A model generated the notes under the pieces. It was not told the origin of the DNA, searched no databases, and saw nothing but the letters and a program-made list of their open reading frames with translations. The translations under genes were made by a program, and so were the position numbers. Positions 63,498 through 64,000 of a DNA stretch of 64,000 bases are shown piece after piece. This DNA comes from Fructilactobacillus myrtifloralis (GTDB taxonomy: Bacteria > Bacillota > Bacilli > Lactobacillales > Lactobacillaceae). The stretch's first letter is position 1. Every line of letters starts with the position of its first letter. Where the stretch lies: NCBI RefSeq assembly GCF_024029335.1, contig NZ_CP097116.1:992001-1056000 (forward strand), given 5' to 3'.

Positions 63498-64000
63498 ATG
63501 GACGGAAAATTTAAAAGAGTCCGCGGAATGGAAGACATCCTGCCGGAGCAAACGGCAATTTGGCAACGGATCGAAGACACAGCTCGGAACGTTTTCGCCC
63601 GGTATAACTATGCCGAAATTCGCACGCCCTTAGTGGAAAAAACGGATGTTTTTAGTCGTACATCTGGAGATTCGTCTGATATCGTGACAAAACAAATGTA
63701 TTCATTTGAAGACAAAGGGGGCCGGAGCATCACGTTACGCCCAGAAGGGACCGCGGGAATCGTGCGTTCCTTTGTGGAAAACAAGTTGTTTGGTCCAGAG
63801 CACCCCAAACCCGTCAAAACGTATTATATGGGACAAATGTTTCGATACGAACGCCCCGGAGCCACGCATAACCGGGAATTTCATCAGATTGGTTGCGAAA
63901 CGATTGGGGCGGTTAGTCCCCAAATCGATGCTGAAGTCATTCGCCTCGCGATTGATATTTTTCAAGGATTAGACATCCAGGATCTCCGGGTGGAACTTAA
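63498..64000 (+). CDS. hisS: Histidyl-tRNA synthetase, 3'-truncated by window edge
   Basis: The first about 168 residues of a class II synthetase. RVRGMEDILPEQ, motif 1 region YAEIRTPLVEKTDVF, LRPEGTAGIVRSFVEN and motif 2 MFRYERPGATHNREFHQIG identify HisS. It charges tRNA-His. GAAGGA is unusually close to ATG 63498; a TTG at 63486 is in frame but leads to a less typical N-terminus. A TAGAAT -10 lies at 63455-63460. No T-box sequence is seen in the 223 bp before it, although hisS genes in this group often have one. Confidence 0.95.
   Translation, partial: MDGKFKRVRGMEDILPEQTAIWQRIEDTARNVFARYNYAEIRTPLVEKTDVFSRTSGDSSDIVTKQMYSFEDKGGRSITLRPEGTAGIVRSFVENKLFGPEHPKPVKTYYMGQMFRYERPGATHNREFHQIGCETIGAVSPQIDAEVIRLAIDIFQGLDIQDLRVEL

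Overview
This 64 kb window looks like the chromosome of a Lactobacillaceae bacterium (Firmicutes, moderate GC by eye). The reasons are AAGGAGG-type ribosome binding sites, T-box and lysine riboswitch leaders, KxYKxGKxW/LPXTG surface proteins, a WxL surface-protein operon, an Apf-type LysM protein, an IMP dehydrogenase without CBS domains, and many intrinsic terminators shared by convergent genes. Species cannot be fixed from the sequence alone. No rRNA, tRNA, CRISPR array, insertion sequence or prophage was seen.

Layout. 1-6 kb: 3' part of carB, a Ser/Gln-rich lipoprotein, and an MFS transporter/5'-nucleotidase operon behind an attenuator-like leader. 6-8 kb: a MazEF-type toxin-antitoxin pair and a CadD-type transporter. 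8-12 kb: two divergent redox genes (FMN reductase, haem catalase), then a HAD nucleotidase and class II aldolase. 12-15 kb: a PadR/DUF1700/DUF4097 operon containing two very small membrane proteins, and a second FMN reductase. 15-24 kb: a divergent diaminopimelate/lysine locus (lysC-dapF on the minus strand; lysA-dapH-deacetylase-dapA-dapB-asd on the plus strand) with a lysine riboswitch. 24-28 kb: a T-box controlled amino-acid ABC transporter and an AAT-family permease. 28-36 kb: two giant divergent paralogous adhesins whose 3' ends form about 1 kb inverted near-repeats. 36-41 kb: gnd and zwf, then an alpha-glucosidase. 41-43 kb: an Apf-type LysM protein with a WalR-like box, followed by an AT-rich stretch with a decayed gene and an unknown membrane protein. 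43-49 kb: DegV, an MFS/UvrA2 pair, sucrose-6-phosphate hydrolase. 49-52 kb: a small unknown protein, GT8 glycosyltransferase, PAP2 phosphatase and MTHFR-like protein. 52-58 kb: a WxL/DUF916/LPXTG operon. 58-64 kb: a CPA1 antiporter, guaB-guaA and the start of hisS.

How it fits together. Much of the window is housekeeping (pyrimidine, purine, DAP/lysine and pentose phosphate metabolism) interleaved with cell-surface modules (two adhesins, a WxL complex, Apf). The most interesting signals are in noncoding DNA: a PyrR-binding-loop-like attenuator ahead of the MFS/5'-nucleotidase operon, a 22-bp perfect palindrome beside its promoter, a PadR operator that places the -10 so close to the annotated ATG that the gene may be leaderless or start on a non-ATG codon, a WalR-type box at apf, and the inverted adhesin pair that could recombine. 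I did not find one clearly new multi-gene system. The best candidates are the attenuator and the PadR operon with a 30-residue membrane peptide.
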